From positions 2,604,001 through 2,668,000 of the forward strand of contig JAHLMK010000007.1 in the NCBI GenBank assembly GCA_019915135.1: 64,000 nucleotides of DNA, in the 5' to 3' direction. Shown in pieces: positions 23,607 to 36,648 of this stretch. Both the position numbers and the translations under genes were made by a program. Positions within the stretch are counted from its first letter, which is position 1. Each line of letters starts with the position of its first letter. This DNA comes from Strobilurus pachycystidiatus (taxonomy: Eukaryota > Basidiomycota > Agaricomycetes > Agaricales > Physalacriaceae). The notes under the pieces were generated by a model that was not told the origin of the DNA, did not search any database, and saw only the letters and a program-made list of their open reading frames with translations.

Positions 23607-24497
23607 TTCGTGGCTGTGTAGCGGCTTCGGGCTCGGTGTGCATCTACTTTACTCAAAATTTGCGGCCCACAAATGACAGATAAGTATAACCAGGAAGCTA
23701 TTACATATTCAGGAAGTATTTTGGACTGATCAAACGTAGTGGTTTTGATTGAACAGATGAAAGACTCGAGAGGCAGAAGAGATGACCCAATAAGGAAGGT
23801 GCGCACTTGATCAGTTTGCACGTGGTGTCGGCATCCCGATTTGGGAGGTTATACTTATAGTGCAATGGCGGCGGTATATGCGCGTCAGCCAATGGCGGGC
23901 AGGGAATTCGTTCCTGTATGTGGGTAGGCATTTCGTGAGTATATTCTGAGTCTCACTTGTACAGAATTAGCTTCACGTGTCGCTGCTTGACCCTGTCGCT
24001 GCCGGTACCATAGCCACTAGATCTATAGCTATACTTAAGTCTTATGCGCCGTATACAGGGACCAGCAATGCTAGCGGTAGCGATTTTGCATGCATATATC
24101 AATTGTCCTTTCTTCTACATTCTCTTGAAGACCATAGCTCATCTTGATAGCCTGCAAGTGTCACGGTCTGCCCGGTATGTAACATTGATTCATTCCGTGA
24201 GAAGTTTATATGTACAGAGCAGCCACCATTACCTACCAAGAGTATCTCGGTGTACATATAGATGTATCCTACATCTGAGCCAGGTGTGTGGAGGGCTCTA
24301 CGGCGTGCGCGCCTGTGTGCGCCTTGACAGAAGTCCCGCCATTCCCTTTCGGTAGCCCGTGGGAATAATTGACCGATCAGGCTCGAATCGGTCACCGAAC
24401 AACTTCAAGCAATGAGCAGATTCGAGCAGTACTCCTGGCCTGTGTGCCTCAGCCTGTTTGATAAGTTCATTAAATACATCAGACAATACAAAGTACT
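23607..24497. other. Intergenic, no supported gene
   Basis: No open frame with recognisable content. It covers the HIT promoter and the 3' flank of the next minus-strand gene. Confidence 0.5.
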
Positions 24498-26058
24498 TTA
24501 AGAAGCAACTAGTCTGTCTAACGCCTGCCTCTCCCTCTCTTTCGCACGCATATTGGATTCCTTCAATCGCAAGAGCCCCGACTGAATGCTCTTCATGTGG
24601 ACTTCGACTGGGATGGTCGATCCCGTCAGCCCAGGTGCGCCAACCCTCTCCCGAATGACCTCTAGATCGCTTTTCATCTCCTGAAGCGTGTGCATCGCCG
24701 ACACGACATGGAGGAGAGCCGCTTTGCGATAGGTTGTTACGGCCCTCAAGAGGGTAAGACCGTTGTCGTACCGCCGAAGAGTGGCCTTGTTCCCTCCCAG
24801 GACTGTCCAGAGTGAAGAGAGGACTTCGTCTTTTTGGGCGGATATATCGAAATGCTCTCGCGAGATGAGTTCGGCAATGAGATCGAGGTGGGCTTCGAGA
24901 TCGGCCAAATTCTTCATCTGGACTTGACCCTCCAGAATGAGGCGCTCGATGGCGCTCGACAGGTAGTCCATGGACTCTGTAAACTTCCCCAGTACTATTA
25001 CGTCTGTGGAGGGTTTCCATACAGCGTACCACGGCGACGAGATTTGGTTGTTACGCGCTGCATCGATGGAAGCCAACGCGTGGTTATTGACGGCTACGAC
25101 TCTACGAAGACACGATGAGGGAGTGGTAATGCGAGGAGACAAAGACAGCTTACCCATCAACCGCATACTTGACACGGGAACTCAACTTCTGCAGGCCCTC
25201 CGACGTTGCCCTAGCGTCTGTCACAAAGTTTGACAGAGACTCCGCAACTTGGTCTCGCATTTTCAGCTCGCTAACACTAACCAAAGTGATCAGGTCCTTT
25301 GTAGCAATCTCCGACTTCTTGATCTCCAATGAAAGCGTGGACCCGCCTACAGACTCCTCGAGCATCTTCTCGAAGGTGTTACTCTGCACAGCGACAAGAG
25401 CGGGGAAGTCTGCTTGCTGTGGAGCGGAGGGGTTCCGAATCGGTGATGCACATATCGGGAGGAGGTATGAAGAGCCTGGTAACAGACACAGCGCGTGGAA
25501 AGCTGGGAGAAGGGCGTTTCCCATCCATCCCAGCATCCAGAGAAGGATGTAGAAGAAGAGAAATATCGTCAAAGGGAGCTTGAGCAGGCTGACGACCCAA
25601 AACACTACATCAAAGATGTATCGAGAGACAAAGGATACTCCATTGGTAGCACCGTGCTTGAATCGGGGCACGTACGTCAGAGGCGGGGGCGAGGTCAGGC
25701 ATTCTCTTTCCGCTCTCGAGCTACGGGGGTGTCGCGCCTCGACACGTTGCTTGACAGGGGATCGTGTTTTCCGGGGACTCGCGATTGGCAGGAGCACTTT
25801 GCCGCGCTTTCGCAAACTGCTGGGTGTGGCAACCCGTCGCCGCGGCTGCTCAGACATGGTCACAGACCGAGTATCCTCGTCACTTGTGTTCGAGGAGTTG
25901 GAGCTCGCGTCTTCCCACTGTTCATCCTCTTTGGCGGATTTAGATGCTGCGCCGTTCTACCATGGTGGGTCAGATCAAGTCACCAAAGGGAAAACTCGCA
26001 CACTCACGATTGATAGGAGACTGGAGCGTTGGGATCGACGAGATGGCCCAGAAGACAT
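24498..26058 (-). CDS. Membrane-anchored coiled-coil protein, unknown (485 aa)
   Basis: Three exons on the minus strand: 26058-26008, 25956-25154 and 25101-24498, with introns of 51-52 bases. The N-terminal ~125 residues are basic and Ser-rich. A strongly hydrophobic stretch at about residues 128-185 (FWVVSLLKLPLTIFLFFYIL and following) makes one or two membrane spans. The remaining 300 residues are helical with coiled-coil character and no catalytic motif. The layout resembles nuclear-envelope or ER-anchored tethers, but I do not recognise the family. Confidence 0.7.
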
Positions 26059-26293
26059 GATGGTTGCTGATTGAGGTGAAGAAGCAATGCAATCGCGCCG
26101 TTTTGGCGAGAAGCCTAGCCTGGGAGTGCAGGTATCCATGCATATACATGCGTCATTGCGTTCATCATTGACAATATTGACACGTGGTGCACCTAAAATG
26201 CGACAAGCTCAAACCAAGGCTGAGGGCACGAGTCGGAAAGAAGTGAGGCGCCGAAACAAGAGGACTCGGATCTCTGGATCTGGAGCACAGCTG

Positions 26294-29200
26294 ATGTCGC
26301 GTGGCATTCACCCCCCCCCTGCCTAAAGTAGTCAACCGAGTCAGCGTAATTACTGCCACCAATGTGAACGCGTCATTGATCGTTACGCGACTTCATTTCC
26401 GTCCACCATCTCGGTCGTAACCACACACAAGAAAGGCATCAAGCCGCCCGCTCACAACCACTTTCCGCGCCCTGAAGGCTGCGCTTTCACGCCAGCTAAC
26501 CCTGCCTCATATCCTCTCTCACCAAAGTCTCGGTCAATCTGCTTGCACCCCGGACTCTCCCTCATCCTGAATTCATCCTCCACCAATGCCTTTGTAAATA
26601 TAGTTCCCTCTGGCTCCTCCTCCTCTGTATACATAAACGACTCCCCTTTCTGTAATGATTCCACGCCAAATGCATCAATACCCGCTGTCCCGCCGTCAAC
26701 AGCCCCATCCTCTCTGGCAGTCTTCTCTGCAACTGTGCCGAACACCAGGGACCCATTGACCTGCCCAAATTGTGGCAAGGTGTTCCAAAAGAATGCGAAT
26801 CAGAAATCGCTGAGAGATCATATGAATGGCAAGGGATGCCGAGGTGTGTCCATCGACGCAATACTCGCCTTCATTACCCGCTCACTTTCTATTCAAGGAT
26901 CTTATGCCTCGCCAAAGCGTGGTCCATCTCACACCTCCTCCCGCCAGTTCTCATTTACTCAACCCTACACCCATCCCATCTCGGCGCCGTGTCCTGGCTA
27001 CAGTCTCAACTGGGATCTCGCCTCCTTCTGGTCAACATATCCCTTCCAAATCCACGACGCGCAGTCCAAATACAACCCGGGCTACATCTTCATCTCCTTT
27101 GAACCGTGTCAAATTCGTTCGACGCAATGTCAACTCTCAAGCAATGGACGCGAGCCCTGCATGCGATGTCAGTCACTCTCAGTGGACGTCGATGTCGTCA
27201 AGGACCGCGCTCGTCAGAGTTACGATCGCATACAGTCTAGCATCGTTCTCAGTCATGCACAGCTACGACGAAAGTTGGCAGCCGCTCAGAAGGATACAAA
27301 TAAGCAGAAACTCAACGTTAGTAGTCTTGTTTCGTTCTGCCGCTTATAATTCATTCTAACCTCTGCTTGATACCAGGCTCTCTCCAAAGGCCGTCTACTC
27401 AAACGCGCTCGAGCTCGCGTGGCACAGGCCAAAGAAATCTTCAACTTTCTTGGACGAACCACCGTCACCGGACTCCATCGTATCTTTCCCAATGCGCTAA
27501 AAGAAGGCTGGGGTCGAAAGCGGCTCTTGGAACAGCTGAAACTCAGTGCCGCTGGAAAATACACGCCAAAAAATTATTCTCAGTACGACATCGATATCGC
27601 GATCCTTCTGTACGAGCTTGGCGGCGGCGGAGCCGTATATGCAATGAACCATTCTATTTTCGCTCTCCCTTCTATCAATACCATTCAGCCATTTCGTCGA
27701 CAACACAAACCACTCCCATCTATCAATGGTCTGAAGATCACGGACGTCATGAGCAATATTGGTACCATGTTTGGCTCGCATGAGACCCGTGACGGCAGCG
27801 TACCAGAGGTGGAAATCCAGCGTTGCGGCCATACTCTGTCGTTCGATGAACTGGCCACGGAACGGAAGATTGACTACTTCCCGGTGTCTGATAAGATGGG
27901 GGGCTTTTGCCTGGAGCATCTGGCGAAACTCGAGAGAATTGATGTTGGAGATGATACCGAAGCTGTTGCCGCCGCCGTGGACGCCGTCCGTAGAGGTGAT
28001 GTGCATATTGCCCATGAGACGTCAGTTGGCGCGATATCACATCTTTCACGCCGTAACTACGGCGCCAAGCCGATTTATATGGGGGGCACATGCAAGAAGG
28101 GGACATGGCGCGATTGCTTGCATACCATGATGATGGTGAAGGAGGCTTGGAAGCGTTCTGATGATGGCGAGAAGAAGTATGGACCTCTTCTCGATGTCGC
28201 ATCTGATGGTTGTCCAATCCGACGTCCTGGTCTCTTCATGATGTGCATGCATACTGAGATCCTTCCTGGTAACCCGCTGTACCCATGTGTTACTCAGCTC
28301 CCTGGCATGAACCGTCGTGTCGGTGATGATAATTTGACCATGGACTTCGACTATAGACATCTCTTCAAGCGTGAGTTTACTTTGACTTGTCACTGGAACC
28401 GTTCTAATAGTACTGTTAGGAAACTGTGGCTTGCTCTGTTCATCAGAGGGTATCGTCGTCAAGAATATATGTATCAACCGCGATCTGTTACTAGTGTGGT
28501 TCGAGCGCCTTCCGGATCACGACTGGTCCGAAACTTCTATCCATAATATCCTCGATCCCTCCGATGCTCAAGATGTTCCTCGTGCCGTAAAACTTCTTCT
28601 CTGCATTGCGGAGATCAGCGACCTTGACGAGGACGTATTTGACCCAAGTGAAGCGGCCGAGTTCGAGGCTCTTTGCCTTCTTGGAGAGGTGTACAAAGCT
28701 CTGCTTGACCCATTCATCAACATCGATGCCTCCCTGTCAGATCAGGTCGAGTCGTTGATCAAGTTCTCTCATCTCATCTGTGGTCTGTATCTCAACAACG
28801 GAACATCCTTCCTCTCGAATCAGCTATACGGTGATCTACAGGCCATGGTCAAAAACGGTGTACTACTAGTTCCAAAATCACGTCTCATCGACTCGAGACT
28901 TGAGGTGTTCATTTGCCTCCTCGGAGATGATGTGCTCGAGGCGCTCTTTGGTCGGTCTCGTATGATTGGTGGTCACTCGCCAAATTGTAGCATTGGTGAG
29001 CTACGTGACCGCTTCGGATCAGCAATGAACCTCGATTACATCTACGAACGCCATCCAGAGCTTGAGCGAAAACCACAGCGCTTGAAGCTTATACGGAACC
29101 GTGACGTTGATCACCTCCGTCCTTCGCAGTGGAGGGGCACGGTAACAGCAGAGAGTTGTGATGTACCGGTGCGATGGAAAGCTGCAGTTCGGGCGGTTGA

Positions 29201-31087
29201 GATCATCTTCACGCGGTACAACGTCAAGCTGCCTATGTCGTTTGCTGAGCTCTTCCGCCAGAAGGATACCGACCTTCTCCGACCATTTGGTGGGAGGTAC
29301 CCTGCCATCTCCAACGACGTCGACCGCTCGATGGTTAACCTTGTGGCCAATCCATCCCAGACCTCCGGTATCGATGCCGATACATTCACCTCCACGGCAA
29401 ATCCAGTCCACAGTATCAATTTTGACACTATGTTGGCAAACGAAGTCGCTCAGCAGGTTGCAACTTCGACAAGCGAGCCTCATTCACTCTTCGCTAAAGT
29501 CAATTCCGAGTCCAACGGTCGGCTAGCGCACAAGAAGACAATTGTTCGCGAGTTCTTTGATATGACCCACGACAATCAGAGCAGTCACGATCGCTTGCAG
29601 CGTGTGCGCGGCTTTACAATTGGGGGAAAGTCGTGGCTTCGTGACGAGACTGGAAGTGAAATGGTAACGACAAACACACATTTCCGACTGGGAAACATCT
29701 TTGCTACTCTTGTCTGCTTTAATGGTACACACCTCGGACTTGCAGTAGCCAAGTGTACACTCATCAAGCGAGGAAAGTCCAATGCTCGAGCTCCTTCTAT
29801 GTCTGCCGTACCGCTGGCAGAGCTTGGGATTCCTTCGTCGCCATACACCGTCTCTGGTCAGATCCTCTCCATTCTACCTGTGACCTCCGATGGATCGAAC
29901 TGGGCATGGGACGGAGAATTTGTCTCGTTGTCACTGAAGAAGAAACAGAATAGCGGTGATATCTCACGTCGCCGGAACTTACAGTTGACTTTCCCGGGTG
30001 CCTTGGTTGATCGCTTGGATGTTGATCAAAGGATCTACGAGCGTCTTACTAGTCAGGTCCAGTCCAAGTACTGTTCTTCGTTCTCATGCACTCGGGAAAA
30101 GACTTGGATTCTATCTCAGGAGCATCTTCTCGAATCATGGCACCGTCTTTGGGGTTGGTTGAAATCGGATGACTCAATTCATCGTGACATTGCCCTGTTT
30201 ACAGGCGTATCCGCGGGAGTGTTTCCATACAGCGCAAATGCCTCACCGAGTAAGCTGATCCTTTGAATTCAATACTTTATTTACTCATGGTTTCAGCCTT
30301 TCAGGGCGTGGTTTTTGCTCTACCAATAGCAACTACATCGCTGGCCCTATCTCTGAGTGGCTATCGGACGTGCCGAATCTGCAGTCAGCGTGTAAAGGAA
30401 GGTGATCTGCAAATGCATGTTGGCATGCACTTGCGTAGAGCTACTTGGAACGTTCTAGACTCTAATGTCAAGACTCCGGTATGTTATCTTCGAGCGACAG
30501 CAAAGGTACTCATACTGATAGCTCATTAGGTCTCTGTTGATTATCCTTGCGGCACTTGTGGCGCGTCCACGGTCAACGGCAGCTGCGCTATTCGCATCAA
30601 GAGTGGCAGTCTTGATTCCGAATGTGCATATGCATACAACTTCAAGATTACACCTACCGCGAAGTACCTGGATAGCCGGCCGTGTACAAATGTACCGATC
30701 CTTTGCCCGTTCAGCCAGTGCAACCAGATTCACTGGAAGTACAATTTCCCCCGACATTTCTCTGATCATCATCCCTCCTGGATTCAGATCGCATCCCCAG
30801 ACTTTGTCTCAAAAATTCGAGTCTCCCGGGAGGAAGAGATTGGACTTGGTATACCGGAGGATAAGGCTGTGGAATGGCCACCTGTGAGGGAGCTGGGACC
30901 TCGAACAGCTCCTCTATCACCGACACGCCCTCATGGTCAGAGGCGGCGGGCAGCTGGCAGCCCTCCAAGCACTCCAAGTAGGCGTAACAAAGAGAACGGT
31001 GATCCTGTGGCTGGCAAGGTTAGACGACTCAATACGGACTCTCCTCGGAGGACAGCAATATTTGATGTGCATAACACTGTAATATAG
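26294..31087 (+). CDS. Large zinc-finger protein with transposase-like core
   Basis: Sure exon borders: 27316|27377, 28370|28420, 30249|30297 and 30478|30530; the part between about 26844 and 27170 is unresolved. Order: a frame open from 26327 with a YCHQC pair, a finger CPNCGKVFQKN...HMNGKGC (26.8 kb), a basic coiled coil, the core 27.4-30.2 kb, then C-terminal fingers CRICSQRVKEGDLQMH, CGTCG and CPFSQCNQIHWKYN...HH. Core signatures are VASDGCPIRR, LTMDFDYRHLFKR and LLGDDVLEALFGRSRM followed by IGGHSPN. The family is expanded in agaricomycetes. The LE-x-x-FG-x-x-R-x-x-GG pattern recalls the last acidic motif of P-element/THAP9 transposases (inference). The upstream ATG at 26294 is followed in frame by TAA at 26324, so the true start is uncertain. 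Confidence 0.7.
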
Positions 31088-31844
31088 CTATATTGTATCT
31101 ACTGAGAGGTTAAAATGTATGCGATGCCCTTTGAATCCGAGGAATTCTCGCCGAAGTAAGATTCCTCGAGCTCACTGGTCAGGTCATCCATCTGTCAAAT
31201 CTCGCTGACAGACACCCTCGGTCCGGTAGCACCGTGGAGCACGCACGCGACATCAGATGTGCTCCAGATCCAGAGATTTGACACCTCTTGCGCCGAAAGC
31301 CCATTCAAAATCTGAGAGCGTGATCGACGTTAGTATCAAGGAAGCACTAAGGAAGCCAGGGAAGCGGCACGAGGAGGTCGGCACTGGCTCGGAAGTCTCC
31401 GACATAAATTCCGATCAGGAGCATGCTCAATTAAAACAAACTCGTTCCGAACTTCCAAGGGAACTTTCAGTACCTTCAGACGATACAATCTCAGAAGACA
31501 GATAGGATATTTTAGTCGTTGCACGTTGTACACCTGAAGTCGAACATTGTATATGCCCCGAGAAATCGATCTGGGCGCCTCATTGCCGCAGTTCAGTATC
31601 GACATGCAGCATCCTGCGGATCCAACGGCGAGTCTTACTTTTTTTGTCCGCCGAAGCTATACAGACACAGGGAACCAAAGCCTTACCATCCACGTTCTCC
31701 ACCTTCTTCGGATATCAGAACAGGTGGCCTTGAATCGCTCATGGCACAATTGACGCACATGCCATTCGGTCCGCGGAGGGCACTCTGTGTCCCTCCTTCG
31801 CCTCTCACATACTCTAGGCTTATACTTCTCTGTGGCTCGGGACG
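31088..31844. other. Gap between two large genes; possible unresolved upstream exons
   Basis: An ATG frame at 31257-31505 codes for a charged peptide (for example SESVIDVSIKEALRKPGKRH, ending VPSDDTISEDR) whose composition resembles the next gene. I could not splice it in frame to that gene with confidence. Confidence 0.35.
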
Positions 31845-34178
31845 ATGCATCGCCAATATCGTATCATAACCAGGAGTACAGCCTCCTACGACTCCGATGA
31901 CTCAACCATTCCAGACGATAACAAAGAGGAAGAAAGAGGTGTCGAGGTAATTCATAACATGTCAAAATCATTTGACGCGAAGCCCCGCCTTATCACTGAT
32001 ATTCCTCCATAGATCCCGGTCTCGGAAATGACGTCTCAGCAGTTGTCAGATCTCTGCTCGAGTCGACTGTCGGCACATAAGCTTGCAGCCTTCATTGAAG
32101 AGCATGGGGTGACAGGGAGAAGCTTTGTGACGCTGGCGCACGAGGATTTGGAAACGTAAGTATCCTTTCCTCAAGCCAGCGGTCTCTGACACTGTCCTTC
32201 ACAGTATGGCACAATCGGAAGATTGTTCCGAGTGCGTGACAGCAGAGCTTTTGGCACTCAGAGGCGACGCAGACCGCGAAAATTGCGGGCGTCGCAGTAT
32301 GCCAAGTCTGCGGTCTATCTTCGACGGTCTTGAACCGGGGTCAGCCCCGGGAGCACCAGAAGAGCTCTCTGCTCTGGACGAGACGGTCCAGCTGGAGACT
32401 ACCGCTTGGGACTTTGACAGTCAGCAGACGACGGAGGAGGAGGGGATCCTATTTTCCGACCTACCCTCCTCGCCCGAATGTGCTCAAGAGTCTCCGAAAT
32501 GGACTAACATCCCCGTCATCTTTGAATCTGACGACGGTTGCTCATCCAAGAGCTCTCTTGAATCATCATCACCTCCTCGGTTCATCGCAACCCCGTCGCG
32601 CAAAGCAGACCGGCGGTCTTCAAGTCTGGGACTCACGTCCAACTCGCCCGTAGTCTCATACGTCCCCCTGATCACTCACCTCCAGGCAGAAGGACTCGGG
32701 CCGGACATTACCACCGTCCAGTCCTCAGAAGAGCTGTCTGTAGATTCAATACTGCCTCGATTCCGTCGAGACGGTATATTGACAGAACCGACGACGAACA
32801 AGCAGGCCTCAGGAGGGTCGGGAACTATTTGGCCATATGCTCTACCTGCAATCTCACCGGACCGGTCTCTGCCAGAGTCAGACATGGGTGGCGTTTCTGG
32901 TTCTCGTAAGTACTCCCTTATCTATCTAGTTGTAGTTTCTGACAAGTTTTACAAGTTTCTCGGCCAGGGTCTCAAGCAGATACTATGGCTCGCGGCGATA
33001 TTCAATACGCGCTCGCGTCTGCATCCGAGATTGAACAGGGAAATGTAATCATAGACGCCTTGGTTGTACGACCATACGTCGAAGCCGAGGTGTCGCCACA
33101 TCTTCGCGATGCTACGCAAACAGTCGGCAACAATCTGGCTGTACATAATTCTTTCCCGTCGGCCGGTAGTTTCTCCCATCCCTCGCAACGGTCTCACCAT
33201 GCCCGCACCTCATCTGTCGATCCCATAATGTGCTACGATGGCTCACCACTCTCACTTGCCGCCGTTTCTGCCACGTCTACGTCCATGGTGGCGGCGCCTT
33301 CTTCTCTCACTAACGTGGGTAGTTCAATGGGCAAATGTGACGACTCTAGTGGACCCATCTACCCTCTTCCAGAGCACGACAAACCGTCTACGTATGATGC
33401 GGAGGCCTGTCTTCCCAATTCCTCTAGCTCGTCTCAACCGCCAGTCAGGGACCCCGTCGTCCGAAACCTTTCTCCTTGCCAACATGCGCCTCTCCCATTT
33501 CTGCGAGACCAAATTGTCCATCCTACCTGTCAGTCCTACCATTCCAGTCACTCGAGACATGCAACTTGTACCTCTTCTTGTGGCTCGAACTCGGACGTTG
33601 TTGCCTGGTCACAATCTCAGCCCCCAGTCATATCTTGGACGCCACCATCGAGTGATGATATCTCAACGCTCTTCGTTCATGAGCGTGTACAGAAATCAGG
33701 CTCACCGAGCGCAATGCCACCGACTCGTCCATCATCTCTCGAAAGCAGTCATCCGCACAAGACTTTGGAGCGCCCGCCGTTCTTCTGTCGACGAATGCCT
33801 GCCCGTGTGATCACACGGCACGTCAAGGCTCCAGGAACTGAAGTTGCTCGTCCGCCAACGGGAAAACACTGTGCTACAGCGCGTATTTATAGCGACGCAC
33901 AAGTCCAGGCTGAGCCTGCGACAGTACCGGAGAGTGACTCTCAGAAATCAGACAGGGCAGTGATGGAGTGCGAGCGGCTCCGAAAGAAGATTCTGCGTTT
34001 GGAGACCGAAGTTGCTGAACTCAAGGCTCGCGATCTGCGGGGAAGGCAGCACTCAAGTTGGTGGCATCGACTGTTTCCGTGTGGGAATACCATGGCGGCA
34101 AGTCCTATCCGAGTCTTCGGGGATGCCATACAAGTAACACCGTTTCCTGACCTCCATTTCGTTACGATGGGGCAATGA
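31845..34178 (+). CDS. Large Ser/Pro-rich protein with SAM-like segment and coiled coil (718 aa)
   Basis: Four exons: 31845-31946, 32013-32155, 32205-32905 and 32968-34178; all junctions keep the frame. Residues ~35-100 (MTSQQLSDLCSSRLSAHKLA, AFIEEHGVTGRSFVTLAHED, ending in AELLALRG) have the helix pattern of a SAM domain. A long disordered Ser/Pro/His-rich region follows, with a late leucine-rich coiled coil (ECERLRKKILRLETEVAELK) and a short folded C-terminus. It lies about 760 bases downstream of, and in the same direction as, the transposase-like gene. Function is unknown; SAM domains usually mediate protein or RNA assembly. Confidence 0.6.
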
Positions 34179-34315
34179 AGGAAACAATTACTTCGTTCCT
34201 TGGTACGTCAAATACGACTTGGGAACCGCTTGGTTTATCGCCAGGGCGTTCTCATTATTCATGGTATGTACTCCTTTCATGTATGTAAAGCTCGTACAAG
34301 AATAGTGTGATTGAG

Positions 34316-36596
34316 CTATTTCGAGTAAGTAGTTGAATTAGATCCAATGACTGTTGGCTTGGTCTTAGACAGACGCGAAATCGTCTCATCATCAAGATCG
34401 AGATGGGCTTTGACCAGGTCGGGAGGTGTAAGTGCGAGCCACTGGGAACGTCAGCGCGAGGACTCAGAGCCAGCACCAGTTGCTCACCTGATTGAGACTG
34501 ATGTCCTGGAACTTATCAGTGTTGAAGATCTCCAGAAACCTGAGCGTCTCGTTACCGGTGTTCTCGACGTAGTGACCTGTGGAATCCTGTCAATGGCATA
34601 GAACATCAAAGGTCCTGTTTTGACTGACCCATGGCAGTAGGCACGTAACCTATTCAGACCAGTGAGATAAAAAAATTTGTTCCCTTCTAAAGACACTTAC
34701 CAATGTCACCAGGCTGATAATTGAATGTCCTCGCGGTCCCTTGAGAGGCAAAGATGGTCATACGCGCACTTCCTGTGCTGTGATTTACGAAACGTTATCG
34801 GAACCTACAACGATACAAAGAGCACTCACATGAAGAAACTCCACTCGTCCATAGTAGGGTGCCAGTTATACTAATAAGGAAGGTTGTGATGAAGGTAGCA
34901 AGTGTACAGCTTACCAGTGGAGTTCTCTGTTGCGGGGTGTGAGCGAGCATTGCGCAGATTTGCGGCATGGTTTGACCTTATGGCACCGGGTTCGACAGTG
35001 ACCTCAGCCATCGCTATCGTCGTCGAGACTTTGAAAACAGTCGAGTCGACAATCTTGACAGTTCCGCCACTCAGCTGAGTGGCCGGTGCCTTCGACAGCG
35101 CAAAGGTGTAAGGCTCAGGAACGGTACCTTGAGGACTGTCTGGTGCAGTCGCGTCGTCCGCCGGAACAGCTGCAAGGACGTGTTCATGAAAAATCACGTA
35201 TGGAGCAAAAGGGGGTGGCAAACCGGCAGGAAAAATATACAGCTCCTTCGCCGGAATGTGGGCAAATGCATCGGCACTTGTGGCCTGGAAGTTTTTCATG
35301 ATAACTGGGATTCATCAGCAACGGGCTGCAATCTCAATAGCAAAAGTACCATCGTATGGGACATGTGACAGCCAATCCGTCAACTGAAGTGATTGTTAGC
35401 AAAATTCTTGGTGACAGTGTGGATCATCTCACCAAGAAGGTAGAATCCTCGCTGAAGGCCCCATCGTCGAATACCTGAAGATTCGATCCCGATTCTGACT
35501 GGTAGCTGGCAGGGCGATTTGCGACTTACCAAAATAAACTCGGAGCCTTCCTCAAGGTCGCCGGTGGCTTGTAACGAGTGCGGAATACCTGGGGGAAAGA
35601 ACCATAGATCACCGGGGCCCTGATGCTTGATGTCAGAACGGTCATCAATCCGCACAAGGTTCATTCGGTACGTACCACGTTGGCGAGGAAGTTGCGACCT
35701 TCTGTGTCAACGGCAGTGACTTGTGTCGTTCCCTAAGCGGCCACCATCAGAGACGCCAGGTGAGTGAGCGAAAGGTATGGATCACTTTCAGGACGTAGGC
35801 CCACTTATGTGATCAAATCAGCCCAAGACATTCACTAGAGGATTGGTGGCTTGCCTCAGAAGTTTTGTGCCAGTGAAGTTCGCTTGAACTGTTGTCAATA
35901 GAACGCGCCGTGAGGATTGAGAAGAGTTATACCGGACTGCCCCTGCCTCGAGCCGCATGTTGACGCTGGCCATAGCTGATCCAAGGTTTTAAACATAAGC
36001 GCATCTCAGATAGACTATCAGTCTACAAAGCCGTACCAGTGGCGATCGGCATAACACCAACTGATAAACATACGTCAACTGAGATTTCGTTACTAGAGAA
36101 AACGTACTGTTCTCTTGTCGAGCCCAACCACCGGTTTGAATACGGTTGTGGCTCATCGTAAACGGCCATTTGGCATTGCTTCTGCAAGACGGATTTTCTA
36201 TCAGACCTGACAACATTCGTTGAACGGAGATAAAGTTCACATAGATCCAGCGTCGGTGGTGGGTGGGGCTAATAGATCCGGGTTTTGCAGCTGGACGGGA
36301 ATGTTAGGTGGTCCAAGTATATGCGCGCCGAGTTTTCCGCGTTCAGGTACAGCATCATAGGCAGGACTGTCCTCGTTCCAAAGTACTTCATTGGGATCTG
36401 TACCGATGTAGGGAACCGTAGCAGTCGATTCCGCCGCTGTACCCGTCGAAGACGCGACGACTGTTGAGGACTCGGCACTTGCGACAGTGGTGGACCCCAC
36501 TACAGACGTCGACGAAGCAGCACCACTACTGCCCGCAGGGGCAGCGCTCACGAGATGTGCAAGGAGAATAAGGGCGGAGAGTGTTCGAAGATACAT
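34316..36596 (-). CDS. Secreted bicupin oxalate decarboxylase
   Basis: I resolve 18 exons on the minus strand. Signal peptide MYLRTLSALILLAHLVSA, a Ser/Thr/Ala-rich linker, then two cupins. Cupin 1: NAKWPFTMSHNRIQTGGWAR, MPIAT, SVNMRLEAGAV, the Mn motif RELHWHKTSEWAYVL and the distal histidine in FPPGIPHSLQA. Cupin 2: VEPGAI, RELHWHPTMDEWSFF and the distal histidine in GHYVENTG. The enzyme converts oxalate to formate and CO2 with Mn and O2, buffering acid outside the hypha of wood- and litter-decay fungi. One intron (35814-35854) needs a GC donor, and the intron within the second metal motif has a GT start but only TG at its end. If that intron is not removed, the gene is broken there. Confidence 0.88.
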
Positions 36597-36648
36597 GATG
36601 GAGACACGTCGAGAGTGCGGTGAAGCTCGAATACGCCTTTCCGCGGAC

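Noticed and set aside
25495..26074. Plus-strand frames of 164-172 codons.
   Set aside because: They lie antisense to a spliced minus-strand gene with a coherent membrane span and coiled coil.
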